A DNA stretch of 64,000 nt from Gilliamella sp. wkB108 (GTDB lineage Bacteria; Pseudomonadota; Gammaproteobacteria; Enterobacterales; Orbaceae), in contig NZ_LZGM01000049.1 in the NCBI RefSeq assembly GCF_001690195.1, forward strand, positions 62,001 to 126,000. The letters are read 5' to 3'. The translations under genes and the position numbers were made by a program. The notes under the pieces are model-generated. The model had not been told where the DNA came from and searched no databases. It worked only from the letters and a program-made list of their open reading frames with translations. Of this stretch, positions 1-9,434 are shown piece by piece; the first letter of the stretch is position 1; the number at the start of each line of letters is the position of its first letter.

Positions 1-1054
1 ACATAAATAGGATAACAAGCGCAATAGAATCAACATAATTACAGAAAATCATGGTCATTGAGAATAACATACCCATTATAATTGGTGTTTTACGCGCAAA
101 AGAAAGTGAACCAGTTTTTCTCATTAAAAAGTCCGAGAAAACCCCGCCTGTAATACCACCAACAAAACCACAAATTGCAGGTATAGCAGCAGCAAAACCA
201 ACTTCTTTAATATTCATACCTCGCTGAGTTGCAAGATAAATCGGGAACCAAGTAATAAAAAAGAAGGTTAAACAGTTGATACAATATTGACCTAAATAAA
301 CACCAAGTAACATTCTATTGGTTAGCAATTGAATTAAATAACTTAACTTTGGACCTTCCTTTTTCCCATTTGATTTTTTTTGATCCATATCAACTAAGGC
401 ACCGCCTTCAGTAATGTATTCAATTTCAGCTTGATTTGCCCATGGATGATCCTTAGGATTACGGATAATAACTAAAGTAACAATACTAATAAGAATACCA
501 ATACCACCCATGAAGAAGAAGACTGATTGCCAGCCATATTCATGAGTTAACCAACCCATAATAGGAGCAAAAATAACTGTAGCAAAATATTGAGCTGAAT
601 TAAAAATAGCTACTGCGGTTGCTCTTTCTTTTGCAGGAAACCAAGCGGCGGTAATTCGGCTATTACCAGGAAAGGAAGGAGCTTCAGCAAGTCCCATTAA
701 AAAACGGAAGGTAAAGAGCATGATAATTGCCCAAGCGCCGATAAAAAAATGTACGGTGCCTTGCAATAAAGTAAAAATAGACCAGAAGAAAATACTACAA
801 AAGTAAACGCGTTTTGAACCAAATCTGTCAAGCAACCATCCGCCAGGTAATTGCCCAATTACATATGCAATTCCGAAGGATGACATAACCCAACCCATTG
901 CAGCAGCATCAAAGCCCAGTTCTCCTGACATTGCTTTACCTGCAATACCCAGCGTAGCTCTATCACCATAATTTATGGCGGTAACTATAAATAAAAAAAC
1001 GACTGTCAGCCATCTGGCGTTAGTCTTTTTTGGTTTTATTTCATTTAGTTCCAT
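1..1054 (-). CDS. garP: MFS hexarate (galactarate/glucarate) transporter, 3' end outside window
   Basis: This gene is partial. It starts at the ATG whose complement ends at 1054 and runs off the left edge, so about 351 residues are visible. The translation opens MELNEIKPKKTNARW and continues with the GudP/GarP signature NYGDRATLGIAGKAMS, the IGQLPGGWLLDRFGSKRVYF loop after helix 2, and RFLMGLAEAPSFPGNSR. This is the anion:cation symporter branch of the MFS, which imports galactarate or glucarate across the inner membrane. It diverges from garD, the same arrangement as E. coli garPLRK/garD, so garL, garR and garK may lie beyond the left edge (inference). A paralogue lies at 6537-7829. GarP versus GudP specificity cannot be decided from sequence alone. 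Confidence 0.85.
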   Translation of the reverse strand, partial: MELNEIKPKKTNARWLTVVFLFIVTAINYGDRATLGIAGKAMSGELGFDAAAMGWVMSSFGIAYVIGQLPGGWLLDRFGSKRVYFCSIFFWSIFTLLQGTVHFFIGAWAIIMLFTFRFLMGLAEAPSFPGNSRITAAWFPAKERATAVAIFNSAQYFATVIFAPIMGWLTHEYGWQSVFFFMGGIGILISIVTLVIIRNPKDHPWANQAEIEYITEGGALVDMDQKKSNGKKEGPKLSYLIQLLTNRMLLGVYLGQYCINCLTFFFITWFPIYLATQRGMNIKEVGFAAAIPAICGFVGGITGGVFSDFLMRKTGSLSFARKTPIIMGMLFSMTMIFCNYVDSIALVILFM

Positions 1055-1423
1055 GTTTTAACTCCTAACTGATTATTAATTGTGAGTTAGTATGGTTATT
1101 TAACATGAAAATATCATTGGGAAATAAAACAAAATAATAAATAAAAATCTATTTTTTTTTGTGCAAATAAACAAAATAATGTTATATCCTTCACAAAATT
1201 TTATAAAACCCTATTAATTTTGTGATATAAACCACTTTTTTTTGGTCAAATTCATAAATTTACTCTTTTTAAAAGATAAATAATTATGAATATTCACAAT
1301 GCTATTTGTTTTATTCAGATTTAATATATTAATCAATAAACTTATAGAAACATCATTAATAATATTAATAAAGAGATGTTAGTAGATAAGTGTAGAATAA
1401 TAGAATCTAATGGGAGCCAAGCA
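1055..1423. promoter_or_regulatory. garP-garD divergent control region
   Basis: This 369-bp, very AT-rich gap lies between two divergent genes and must hold both promoters. A CRP-like half-conserved site, TGTGA-N6-CCACT, lies at 1221-1236; its left half is perfect and its right half is imperfect. CdaR, encoded nearby at 3066-4256, is the expected activator, but I cannot recognise its box. No gene was found in the gap. Confidence 0.4.
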
Positions 1424-2974
1424 ATGGAGCATCATATTACCAAACCACTCTACATTAAAATAAAAGAGATCGATAATGTAGCTATTGTGGTTAATGACAA
1501 CGGATTACCTAAAGGTACTGTTTTTTCTGACGGATTAGAATTAATTGAAAATGTACCCCAAGGACATAAAGTTGCTTTAAAAGATATCGATCAGGGTCAA
1601 GAAATCATCCGTTATGGTGAAGTCATTGGTTATGCCAAAGTAGATATTAAAAAAGGAGGTTGGATCAATGAGTCTGTGACCCAAATGCCCACCGCTCCCG
1701 AACTACATGAATTAGCTATAGCAACTAAAAAAGTCGCGCCACTTCCACCTTTAGAGGGTTATACCTTTGAAGGTTATCGAAACAAAGATGGTTCAGTTGG
1801 TACTCGTAATTTATTGGGTATTACAATGAGTGTTAACTGTGTATCGGGTGTCGTGGAATATGTAGCAAAGATTATAGAACGTGACTTGTTACCAAAATAT
1901 CCAAATGTGGATGGTGTTGTTCCTCTTATGCATCTCTATGGTTGTGGTGTAGCAATAGATGCACCAGCTGCTATTGTTCCAATTCGCTCCATTCACAATT
2001 TAGCTAAAAATCCTAATTTTGGTGGCGAAATTATGGTTGTAAGTTTAGGTTGTGAAAAACTTCAACCGGAACGACTTTTAAAAGGCACACCTGACACAAT
2101 TCCGATCAAAATTCAAGATGATGATCTGGTGACCTTACAAGATGAGCATGGCTTTAAAGCAATGGTTGATCACATTTTAACAATCGCTGAAAAGCATTTA
2201 CAACGTTTGAACCAACGGAAACGTGAAACGGTACCTGCATCAGAATTAGTGGTAGGTATGCAATGTGGTGGTAGTGATGCCTTTTCAGGTGTTACTTCAA
2301 ATCCGTCCGTTGGCTATGCATCTGATCTATTAGTTAGATGTGGTGCGACAGTTATGTTTTCCGAAGTCACCGAAGTGCGAGACGGCATTCATTTACTTAC
2401 ACCAAGAGCCGCTGATGAAGAAGTCGGTAAAGCGTTAATTCGTGAAATGCAATGGTACGATGAATACCTCGCAGCAGGAAAAGTTGATCGAAGTGCCAAT
2501 ACGACGCCGGGTAATAAAAAAGGTGGACTAAATAACATTGTCGAAAAAGCCATGGGATCGATTGCCAAATCAGGAACAAGTACCATTGTAGAAGTATTAT
2601 CTCCCGGACAACGTCCCTCTAAAAGAGGTTTGATTTTTGCCGCTACCCCTGCAAGTGATTTTGTTTGTGGCGCTCAACAAGTTGCTTCAGGTATTACCTT
2701 ACAAGTTTTTACAACAGGACGAGGAACCCCTTATGGGCTAGCAATGGTACCTGTTATTAAGATGTCTAGTCGCAATATTGTCGCTGAACAATGGTTCGAT
2801 TTAATTGATATTAGTGCTGGGGATATTGCCCTTGGTAAAGCAACAATTGAAGACATAGGTTGGCGTCTATTTCATTTAATTTTAGATGTTGCAAGTGGTC
2901 GTAAAAAGCCTTGGTCAGATCATTGGAAATTATATAATCCATTAGCTATTTTCAATCCTGCACCAATAACTTGA
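1424..2974 (+). CDS. garD: Galactarate dehydratase (Fe-dependent, UxaA/GarD family)
   Basis: GarD dehydrates galactarate to 5-keto-4-deoxy-D-glucarate, the first cytosolic step of mucic acid catabolism. The protein is near-colinear with E. coli GarD (523 aa). It has the N-terminal SAF-like domain ([18 protein letters not shown]), the family block [17 protein letters not shown], and the conserved Cys-containing segments [21 protein letters not shown] and [11 protein letters not shown], followed by NPAPIT at the C-terminus. The frame is open back to an ATG at 1376, but only the ATG at 1424 has a well-placed ribosome site (GGGAG, 7 nt upstream). I therefore chose 1424, giving 516 aa. It diverges from garP and is followed by cdaR on the other strand. 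A second, unrelated galactarate-dehydrating enzyme is at 7973-9169. Confidence 0.93.
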   Translation: MEHHITKPLYIKIKEIDNVAIVVNDNGLPKGTVFSDGLELIENVPQGHKVALKDIDQGQEIIRYGEVIGYAKVDIKKGGWINESVTQMPTAPELHELAIATKKVAPLPPLEGYTFEGYRNKDGSVGTRNLLGITMSVNCVSGVVEYVAKIIERDLLPKYPNVDGVVPLMHLYGCGVAIDAPAAIVPIRSIHNLAKNPNFGGEIMVVSLGCEKLQPERLLKGTPDTIPIKIQDDDLVTLQDEHGFKAMVDHILTIAEKHLQRLNQRKRETVPASELVVGMQCGGSDAFSGVTSNPSVGYASDLLVRCGATVMFSEVTEVRDGIHLLTPRAADEEVGKALIREMQWYDEYLAAGKVDRSANTTPGNKKGGLNNIVEKAMGSIAKSGTSTIVEVLSPGQRPSKRGLIFAATPASDFVCGAQQVASGITLQVFTTGRGTPYGLAMVPVIKMSSRNIVAEQWFDLIDISAGDIALGKATIEDIGWRLFHLILDVASGRKKPWSDHWKLYNPLAIFNPAPIT

Positions 2975-3065
2975 TTTAAAATAGGCAATATAACTGTTGA
3001 GTCATTATCTCGTTTTCTATTTATAACAATCTTCTTAGTAAATTAAGGGGATTGTTAAAATTAGA

Positions 3066-4256
3066 TCAGTTTCTATCTAATTGTAAGCCAATATATAAAA
3101 GTAACCTATCATCAAATTTATCTAGATTTAATCCAGTTAATCCAGCTATTTTATTTAATCGATATTCTAAAGTATTGCGATGTATAAATAGCTCTTTAGC
3201 GGTATTACCGCTATGTACATTATTTTTAAACCATGTTTGTAATGTTTTTTGTAACACACCATTATTATCACCCATTCTTAACTTTTTTAAGGGTAATAAT
3301 AACTCTTCGGCTTGCCAATCATAACTTAATCCATGCAAAAGCACAGGTAAAATTAATTGCTGATAATAGTAATTTCGAATATCAGGCATTCTTTGCTTAC
3401 CAATTATCATAGTCGTATGGGCGGTTTGATAGGATTTAACCAACGGATAAGGATGTTGATCAAAGTAATTTCCTAACGAAATTCGAATATCTAATTGAGT
3501 GGTATTTTTTATGTCTATAACAAGTTGTTCCAACTTTTTCTTATGTTCCAATAAATCCCAACGTCCATAACGGTTAAGTGCTGGGATCAAAACAACCAAT
3601 TCAGTAATAGATTTAATTGCCACTAAATTATGTTTACTTAATATTTGTACTTGTGTTTGCAAATTTTGTAGCTCACTCATAGCGGTATCTATACCCAATT
3701 GCCCGCTGTCTACTTCTATCATGCCAACCACTCTAGGTAAATTTAGGTCGATATCTAAACGTTTGACCCATTGCACCATACTGTCTGGCAAAATTTCTTT
3801 ATCGATTAATGTCAAAATAAGTTCTTCTTTTAAACGATTATCATAAGAAAGCTCTTGTAATAATTGCGTTTGTTCCATCATCATTTCAGCAGACATGCAG
3901 ACCAGTTCGCCAAATTGACGTATATCTGAAGGTTCACCGGTTAAGCCTATTACTCCAACAATATGATCATTCAATTTTAATGGCAGATTAATACCGGGTT
4001 TTACTCCTTGCAGACGTTTTACCATGGTACTGTCAATTGAGACTATTCGTTTTTGTGAGATTGCCAGCATCGCGCCTTCGTGAATTTCACCAATGCGTTC
4101 TAAATCACCACTACCAATAATACAACCATTAGCATCCATCACATTGATATTGCAGTCGATGATTTTCATTGTTCTTTCAACAATTTGTTGCGCAATTTTT
4201 GGAGTAAGACTATAAGGACTCATTACCATATTGATGATCTTATTTTGATTTTGCAT
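3066..4256 (-). CDS. cdaR: Sugar diacid utilization regulator CdaR
   Basis: CdaR activates the galactarate/glucarate genes in response to sugar diacids. The 396-aa product follows E. coli CdaR (385 aa) along its length. It has the diacid recognition domain (DANGCIIGSGDLERIGEIHEGA; then KPGINLPLKLNDHIVGVIGL), a central GGDEF-like region with FGRWD replaced by YGRWD, and the C-terminal PucR-type helix-turn-helix (FIHRNTLEYRLNKIAGLTGLNLDKFDDR). Internal ATGs at 4229 and 4223 align better with the usual N-terminus. None of the three starts has a strong ribosome site, so the start is uncertain by about 11 residues. It is convergent with garD and divergent from yheS. Confidence 0.93.
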   Translation of the reverse strand: MQNQNKIINMVMSPYSLTPKIAQQIVERTMKIIDCNINVMDANGCIIGSGDLERIGEIHEGAMLAISQKRIVSIDSTMVKRLQGVKPGINLPLKLNDHIVGVIGLTGEPSDIRQFGELVCMSAEMMMEQTQLLQELSYDNRLKEELILTLIDKEILPDSMVQWVKRLDIDLNLPRVVGMIEVDSGQLGIDTAMSELQNLQTQVQILSKHNLVAIKSITELVVLIPALNRYGRWDLLEHKKKLEQLVIDIKNTTQLDIRISLGNYFDQHPYPLVKSYQTAHTTMIIGKQRMPDIRNYYYQQLILPVLLHGLSYDWQAEELLLPLKKLRMGDNNGVLQKTLQTWFKNNVHSGNTAKELFIHRNTLEYRLNKIAGLTGLNLDKFDDRLLLYIGLQLDRN

Positions 4257-4318
4257 AAAGACAATTTTTTGTTAGCATAGCATATTTTATTTTATTTTGA
4301 ATAATAGATAACAATATC

Positions 4319-6241
4319 ATGATAGTCTTTGATTCCATCCAAGTACGTCGAGGTGCTAATTTACTTTTAGATAATGCATCTGCAACCATAAATCCCAAAC
4401 AAAAAGTAGGATTAGTTGGTAAAAATGGTTGTGGTAAATCCACTCTTTTTTCGCTCATAAAAAGAGAAATACAAGCAGATGCAGGAACGTTAAGTATTCC
4501 TTCTCAGTGGCAACTTGCTTGGGTAAATCAAGAAACCCCTGCACTAGATACCCCTGCCATTGAATATGCTATTGACGGTGATCGTGAGTATCGACAATTA
4601 GAACAGCAATTAGACATAGCTAATCAACAAAATAATGGACAGCAAATTGCGTTAGTACATGAAAAACTTGATAACATTGATGCATGGACGATTCGTTCAC
4701 GAGCTGCCACCCTTTTGCATGGGTTAGGGTTTTCTAATGAGCAATTGCTTCTACCTGTTAAATCTTATTCAGGTGGTTGGCGTATGCGATTGAATCTAGC
4801 ACAGGCATTAATGTGCCGTTCTGATTTATTACTCCTTGATGAACCAACCAATCACCTTGATTTAGATGCCGTAATTTGGCTTGAAAAGTGGTTGACTAAT
4901 TATCAAGGAACATTAATTTTAATTTCACACGATAGAGATTTTTTAGATCCGTTAGTTAATAAAATTATTCATATTGAACAAAAAAGCTTGTTTGAATATA
5001 CCGGCAACTACTCTTCGTTTGAAATTCAGCGTTCTACAAAATTGGCACAACAACAGTCTCTTTATGAAAGCCAACAGCTTAAAGTTGCTCACCTGCAAAG
5101 TTATATTGATCGTTTTAGAGCTAAAGCAACCAAAGCTAAACAAGCACAAAGTAGAATTAAGATGTTGGAAAAAATGGAACTTATCGCTCCAGCTCATGTA
5201 GATAACCCATTTCATTTTAGTTTTCGACCATCTGAATTCCTGCCTAGCCCACTATTAATGATGGAAAAAGTCGTTGCCGGTTATGCTGATAAAATTGTAT
5301 TAGAAAAAATTAAACTTAATTTAGTTCCAGGTTCAAGAATAGGTTTATTAGGTCGCAATGGTGCGGGTAAGTCCACTTTGATTAAACTCTTAGCTGGTGA
5401 ACTCTTACCTAAAGAAGGACATATTAATTTAGCTAAAGGGGTACAATTAGGTTACTTTGCTCAACATCAATTAGAATATCTACGTGCCGATGAATCACCA
5501 CTTTGGCATTTGACACAACTTGCCGATCCTAACATTACCGAACAAGAATTACGTAATTATTTAGGTGGTTTTGATTTCCATGGTGATAAAGTTAATGAGC
5601 CTGTGAATACATTTTCTGGCGGTGAAAAAGCGCGTTTAGTTTTAGCGCTAATCGTCTGGCAAAAACCTAATCTACTTTTATTAGACGAACCTACCAACCA
5701 TTTGGATTTAGATATGCGTCAAGCATTGACCGAAGCGCTAATTGATTTTGAAGGGGCGTTAGTTGTTGTTTCACATGATCGCCATTTATTGCGTTCTACA
5801 ACTGATGAGTTTTATCTGGTACATGATCATAAAGTAGAGCCATTTGCAGGAGACCTTGATGATTACCAAAAATGGCTTGCCGAAGAACAGAAAATTGAAA
5901 ACCAATCTTCTGGGGATAATAACATTAGCAAAAATGAAACTGTCCAAAATATTTCAGCTCAAGATCGCAAAGAACAAAAACGTAAAGAAGCCGAATTACG
6001 CGCACAAATGCAACCCATTAAAAAGCAATTATTAAAAGAGGAACAAACAATAGAGCGTTTAACCGGGCAATTACAACTTATCGAACAACAATTAGCAGAT
6101 CCTACCATGTATGAAATGGATAAAAAAACGGAATTAACTGCATTATTACTTAACCAGAGTCAATTAAAAAATGAGTTAGAAGAGTCTGAATTTAAATGGT
6201 TAGAGCTGCAACAACAATTAGAAGATTTCAATACCATTTAA
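4319..6241 (+). CDS. yheS: ABC-F family ATPase YheS
   Basis: This 640-aa soluble protein has two ABC domains and no membrane segments, the ABC-F architecture of proteins that act on the ribosome. Walker A motifs are GKNGCGKST (about residue 39) and GRNGAGKST (about 345). Signature motifs are SGGWRMRL and SGGEKARL, and each Walker B is LLLLDEPTNHLDLD. The linker between the domains has the charged RFRAKATKAKQAQSRIKMLE arm, and the tail (about 530-640) is a Gln/Glu-rich coiled coil. Length and sequence match E. coli YheS (637 aa). The exact translation-related role of YheS is less settled than that of EttA. A terminator-like hairpin follows at 6387. Confidence 0.95.
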   Translation: MIVFDSIQVRRGANLLLDNASATINPKQKVGLVGKNGCGKSTLFSLIKREIQADAGTLSIPSQWQLAWVNQETPALDTPAIEYAIDGDREYRQLEQQLDIANQQNNGQQIALVHEKLDNIDAWTIRSRAATLLHGLGFSNEQLLLPVKSYSGGWRMRLNLAQALMCRSDLLLLDEPTNHLDLDAVIWLEKWLTNYQGTLILISHDRDFLDPLVNKIIHIEQKSLFEYTGNYSSFEIQRSTKLAQQQSLYESQQLKVAHLQSYIDRFRAKATKAKQAQSRIKMLEKMELIAPAHVDNPFHFSFRPSEFLPSPLLMMEKVVAGYADKIVLEKIKLNLVPGSRIGLLGRNGAGKSTLIKLLAGELLPKEGHINLAKGVQLGYFAQHQLEYLRADESPLWHLTQLADPNITEQELRNYLGGFDFHGDKVNEPVNTFSGGEKARLVLALIVWQKPNLLLLDEPTNHLDLDMRQALTEALIDFEGALVVVSHDRHLLRSTTDEFYLVHDHKVEPFAGDLDDYQKWLAEEQKIENQSSGDNNISKNETVQNISAQDRKEQKRKEAELRAQMQPIKKQLLKEEQTIERLTGQLQLIEQQLADPTMYEMDKKTELTALLLNQSQLKNELEESEFKWLELQQQLEDFNTI

Positions 6242-6386
6242 AATGAGTTAGTAAGTCATAATCTTTCAAAGATTTTAATCAATTTAATATCAAGGTGACT
6301 TAACTAATAAGTATGAAACTGTTAATGGAATAATGTTATTTTCTTACTAAAAACAAATTGATTATTACTCTCTATTATCAAAATAA

Positions 6387-6414
6387 AAAATCACAGATCG
6401 CACTCTGTGATTTT
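6387..6414 (+). terminator. Rho-independent terminator after yheS
   Basis: Arms AAAATCACAGA (6387-6397) and TCTGTGATTTT (6404-6414) are perfectly complementary around a 6-nt loop and are followed by a T-rich tract. It lies between convergent yheS and the transporter gene at 6537-7829 and may serve both. Confidence 0.8.
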
Positions 6415-6536
6415 CTTCTAAATTTGCCATGACCAACAAATATCTCAAATATTTAAAAAGTTAGAAGTAAATATACGCTGTTTAATGAGTTGTGGTGTAT
6501 TGTTTTTAATTGTCGGTATTTTCATTAAAATTGATA

Positions 6537-7829
6537 TTATCTTAAACTCAGTCGATTGAGGGGGCCGACAATAAATACATAAGAAATGACACCAATAATG
6601 CCCATTGAACCTACATATAAAATAGCCATATCAAAAGAGCCTGTAGCCGATAGAATAAAACCAATTACCAGTGGTGTGACAATACTTGCGCAATTACCAC
6701 ACATATTAAATACTCCACCTGCCATACCAAGAACTTCTTTCGGCGAGGTATCACTTAATACACACCAACCTAAATTACCAAAACCTTTGGCAAAAAAGGC
6801 AACACTCATCGCGGTAATAACTACCACATCAGAATCAGTATAATTAGCCATAATAATAGTACTTGAAAGTAACATTCCACAGATAATTGGTAGCTTTCTT
6901 GCAATCGTTAAATTATAGCCTTTTCTAATTAATAAATCAGAAAATGCGCCACCAGTTATTCCACCAATAAAACCCACAATGGCGGGAATTGCAGCCACAA
7001 AACCAACTTTTATAATTGACATGCCTTTAGCTTGATAAAGATAAGTTGGGAACCATGTTAAAAAAAACCAAGTAATTGATGTTAAACAAAACTGTCCGAT
7101 GTAAACACCAATCATCATTCTATTAACACATACTTGTTTTAACTGTAATAATGAAATTTTGGTTTTTTTACTTTCTGAACCTAATTCAGGAATACCTCCC
7201 CCTTCTTTGATATAATCAATTTCAGCTTGATTACATTTTTTATGATGCATAGGATCTCTAATGTACCATAGCCAAACTAGACCTAAGAACACTCCTATGC
7301 CACCAATATAATAAAATACATAATGCCAACTCCATGTATGAAGTATAATTGTCATTAATGGTGTCACTACACCCAGAGAGATATATTGAGCTGCTTGATA
7401 GACAGAAGTAGCAAATCCTCTTTCTTTATTTGGGAACCACTGGACTGATAAACGACTGTTAGCAGGAAAGGCCGGAGCCTCAACTGCACCCATCAGAAAT
7501 CTTAATACCAGTAATGTAATAAAGGGAAAGGCAAATAGATAGATTGTTCCTTGAAATACAGTGATAATTGACCACACAATCAGTGCAACACCATATACAA
7601 TTCTAGAACCAAATTTATCCAGTATATAACCTCCCGGAATTTGCATTATTACATAAGCCCAGCCAAACGCAGAAAAAGCTAATCCCATCATAGCAGGATC
7701 AAACCCAAGCTCTTTACTCATAAATGGGGCTGCGACTGAAAGAGTAGCTCTGTCAGCATAATTGAACACTGTTGCTACAAATAAGAATATCAAAATAATA
7801 TATCTAACATTAGTCTTTGTCTGTTTCAT
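6537..7829 (-). CDS. MFS hexarate transporter (GarP/GudP-like), paralogue
   Basis: This is a predicted 12-helix anion symporter of about 430 residues, paralogous to the gene at the left edge. It shares NYADRATLSVA, the QIPGGYILDKFGSR loop and RFLMGAVEAPAFPANSR. The open frame reaches an ATG at 7862, but the ATG at 7829 sits just after a strong GGAGGAGAA ribosome site and gives the normal N-terminus MKQTKTNVRY. It lies 143 nt downstream of the talarate/galactarate dehydratase on the same strand, so it probably imports that enzyme's substrate (L-talarate, galactarate or a related hexarate). Substrate choice is inferred from context. Confidence 0.88.
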   Translation of the reverse strand: MKQTKTNVRYIILIFLFVATVFNYADRATLSVAAPFMSKELGFDPAMMGLAFSAFGWAYVIMQIPGGYILDKFGSRIVYGVALIVWSIITVFQGTIYLFAFPFITLLVLRFLMGAVEAPAFPANSRLSVQWFPNKERGFATSVYQAAQYISLGVVTPLMTIILHTWSWHYVFYYIGGIGVFLGLVWLWYIRDPMHHKKCNQAEIDYIKEGGGIPELGSESKKTKISLLQLKQVCVNRMMIGVYIGQFCLTSITWFFLTWFPTYLYQAKGMSIIKVGFVAAIPAIVGFIGGITGGAFSDLLIRKGYNLTIARKLPIICGMLLSSTIIMANYTDSDVVVITAMSVAFFAKGFGNLGWCVLSDTSPKEVLGMAGGVFNMCGNCASIVTPLVIGFILSATGSFDMAILYVGSMGIIGVISYVFIVGPLNRLSLR

Positions 7830-7886
7830 GTTTTCTCCTCCGGAGAATAGAATATTAACCATTCAATATTGGTAATTAATGTTGAA

Positions 7887-7906
7887 ATGGTAATATTCTT
7901 TACCAT
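7887..7906. repeat. Inverted repeat ATGGTAA-N6-TTACCAT
   Basis: This perfect 7-bp inverted repeat lies in the 143-nt gap between the dehydratase and the transporter. There is no T-run, so it is not an obvious terminator. It could be an operator or an mRNA-processing hairpin. Confidence 0.35.
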
Positions 7907-7972
7907 AAGATTTTTTATCCTAAAGACCTAAAACCTTATTAAAACTAAATAAAAAACCAATAAACCAGAGTG

Positions 7973-9169
7973 TTATGGTTTTTTCCCAAACTCACACTTA
8001 TCTACTGTCCATGCAAGTGCCTGTTCACTTAGGGTGAAACCGAGACCTAATCTATCAGAGACCCACATACGACCATCCTTTAATTCAAGTTGTTCATTAA
8101 ATAACGGATTTAACCACTCAAAATGCTCTAACCATGGTTCTTGTGGGTAAGTTGCAGCTAAATGCAAATGAATTTCCATTGCAAAATGAGGTGCTAATTT
8201 TCTTCCATGTTTATGAGCTAGAGCCATAATTTGTAAGAATGGTGTAATACCACCAACACGAGGAGCATCGGGTTGAACAAAATCACTGGCATTACCTAAA
8301 ATAAGTTGTTCATGTTCTCGATAACTTGTTAACATTTCACCGGTGGCTATAGGAGTGTCTAGTGAGGCTGTTAATGCGGCATGACCTTCAATATCATAGG
8401 CATCTAATGGTTCTTCAATCCAGACAAGATTAAATTCTTCCATTTTACGTCCCATACGTATTGCTGTTTCTCTGTCCCATTGTTGATTGGCATCAACCAT
8501 TAACGGAAAATCGTCACCGAGTTCTTTGCGTACGGCGGTTAATCTTCGAATATCTTCTGCGGTATTGGGTTGACCTACTTTTATTTTTATACCGCCAATA
8601 CCACTCTCTCGTGAGATCGCAACGTTTTTTATAACTTGATCTAAAGGAGTATGTAGAAAACCACCAGAAGTGTTATAACATTGTACCGAATCACGGTGAG
8701 CGCCAAGTAATTTAGCTAAAGGTAACTTCGCTCTTTTAGCTTTCATGTCCCATAATGCAACATCAAAAGGAGATATGGCTTGCACAGTCATACCACTACG
8801 GCCTACTGATGCTCCAGCCCAAAGTAATTTGGTATAAATTTTATCAATATCATTCGGATCTTCACCCAGTAGGTTATCAGCTAACTCTTTGGCATGAGCA
8901 TATATACCCGGTCCTCCTGCGCGCTTAGAGTAACTAAAACCTATACCTTCATATCCATCTCGACTTCTAATTTCAGCAAAAATTATTGCTACCTCAGTTA
9001 ATGGTTTTTGCCGTCCAGTTAGGACTTTAGCATCGCTTACCGGCGTAGCTAGTGGTAAAAAAGCTAAAGAAACTTTAACCCATTCAATACGGTCTGCCGT
9101 ATCCGCAGCGGTTTTAGAATTAATGACTTTCGCGTATGAAACCGCATCAGAATTAGATTTTATTGACAT
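7973..9169 (-). CDS. L-talarate/galactarate dehydratase (enolase superfamily)
   Basis: The 398-aa product belongs to the mandelate racemase branch of the enolase superfamily and closely resembles the Salmonella TalrD/GalrD enzyme. That enzyme dehydrates, and can epimerise, L-talarate and galactarate to 5-keto-4-deoxy-D-glucarate using Mg2+. Visible signatures are SDAKVLTGRQKPLTEVA, the KIKVGQ motif carrying the catalytic lysines, the metal ligands in MVDANQQWD, WIEEPLDAYD and ATGEMLTS, and the barrel His in LAPHFAMEIHLHLA. The frame extends to 9235, but the ATG at 9169 has a GGAG ribosome site and matches the family N-terminus MSIKSNSDAVSYAK. It is transcribed away from the LacI-type regulator at 9435, with two operator-like boxes between them. 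Confidence 0.92.
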   Translation of the reverse strand: MSIKSNSDAVSYAKVINSKTAADTADRIEWVKVSLAFLPLATPVSDAKVLTGRQKPLTEVAIIFAEIRSRDGYEGIGFSYSKRAGGPGIYAHAKELADNLLGEDPNDIDKIYTKLLWAGASVGRSGMTVQAISPFDVALWDMKAKRAKLPLAKLLGAHRDSVQCYNTSGGFLHTPLDQVIKNVAISRESGIGGIKIKVGQPNTAEDIRRLTAVRKELGDDFPLMVDANQQWDRETAIRMGRKMEEFNLVWIEEPLDAYDIEGHAALTASLDTPIATGEMLTSYREHEQLILGNASDFVQPDAPRVGGITPFLQIMALAHKHGRKLAPHFAMEIHLHLAATYPQEPWLEHFEWLNPLFNEQLELKDGRMWVSDRLGLGFTLSEQALAWTVDKCEFGKKP

Positions 9170-9220
9170 ACAAACTCCTTCTTTAATGATATAAAAATTA
9201 TTGAGATTAATTTTACAAAA

Positions 9221-9234
9221 TGATAACGCAATCA
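9221..9234. promoter_or_regulatory. LacI-family operator-like box 1
   Basis: TGATAACGCAATCA has the central CG and dyad layout of LacI/GntR-type operators. The flanks extend it to AAATGAT and ATCATTT arms (9218-9237). It lies 52 nt upstream of the dehydratase start. The nearly identical box 2 supports a shared binding protein, most simply the adjacent LacI-type regulator. Confidence 0.65.
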
Positions 9235-9321
9235 TTTCATAAAATAATCATAACAAAAAGATAATTCATCAATTATTAAGATCTAGATCACAAAATTTAA
9301 AACTAACAATTAGTATCAAAA

Positions 9322-9335
9322 TGATAACGCTGTCA
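9322..9335. promoter_or_regulatory. LacI-family operator-like box 2
   Basis: TGATAACGCTGTCA differs from box 1 at only two positions. Its centre is 101 bp away, close to an integral number of helical turns, so looping is possible. It lies about 100 nt upstream of the regulator gene and may mediate autoregulation. Confidence 0.65.
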
Positions 9336-9434
9336 TTTTTTTTAATGTAAAGGAGTAACTCATAAAATGGATAAGATGTGATAAAATGAAGAGAATTTAT
9401 CATGATTTACTTTTTTTGAAAGGTATCAAGAGTA

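Noticed and set aside
1376..1423. Extended N-terminus of garD from the ATG at 1376
   Set aside because: There is no spaced ribosome site; the 1424 start has GGGAG and gives a family-like N-terminus.
3052..3324. Plus-strand 90-aa ORF inside cdaR
   Set aside because: It is antisense to the well-conserved cdaR C-terminus and has no recognisable features.
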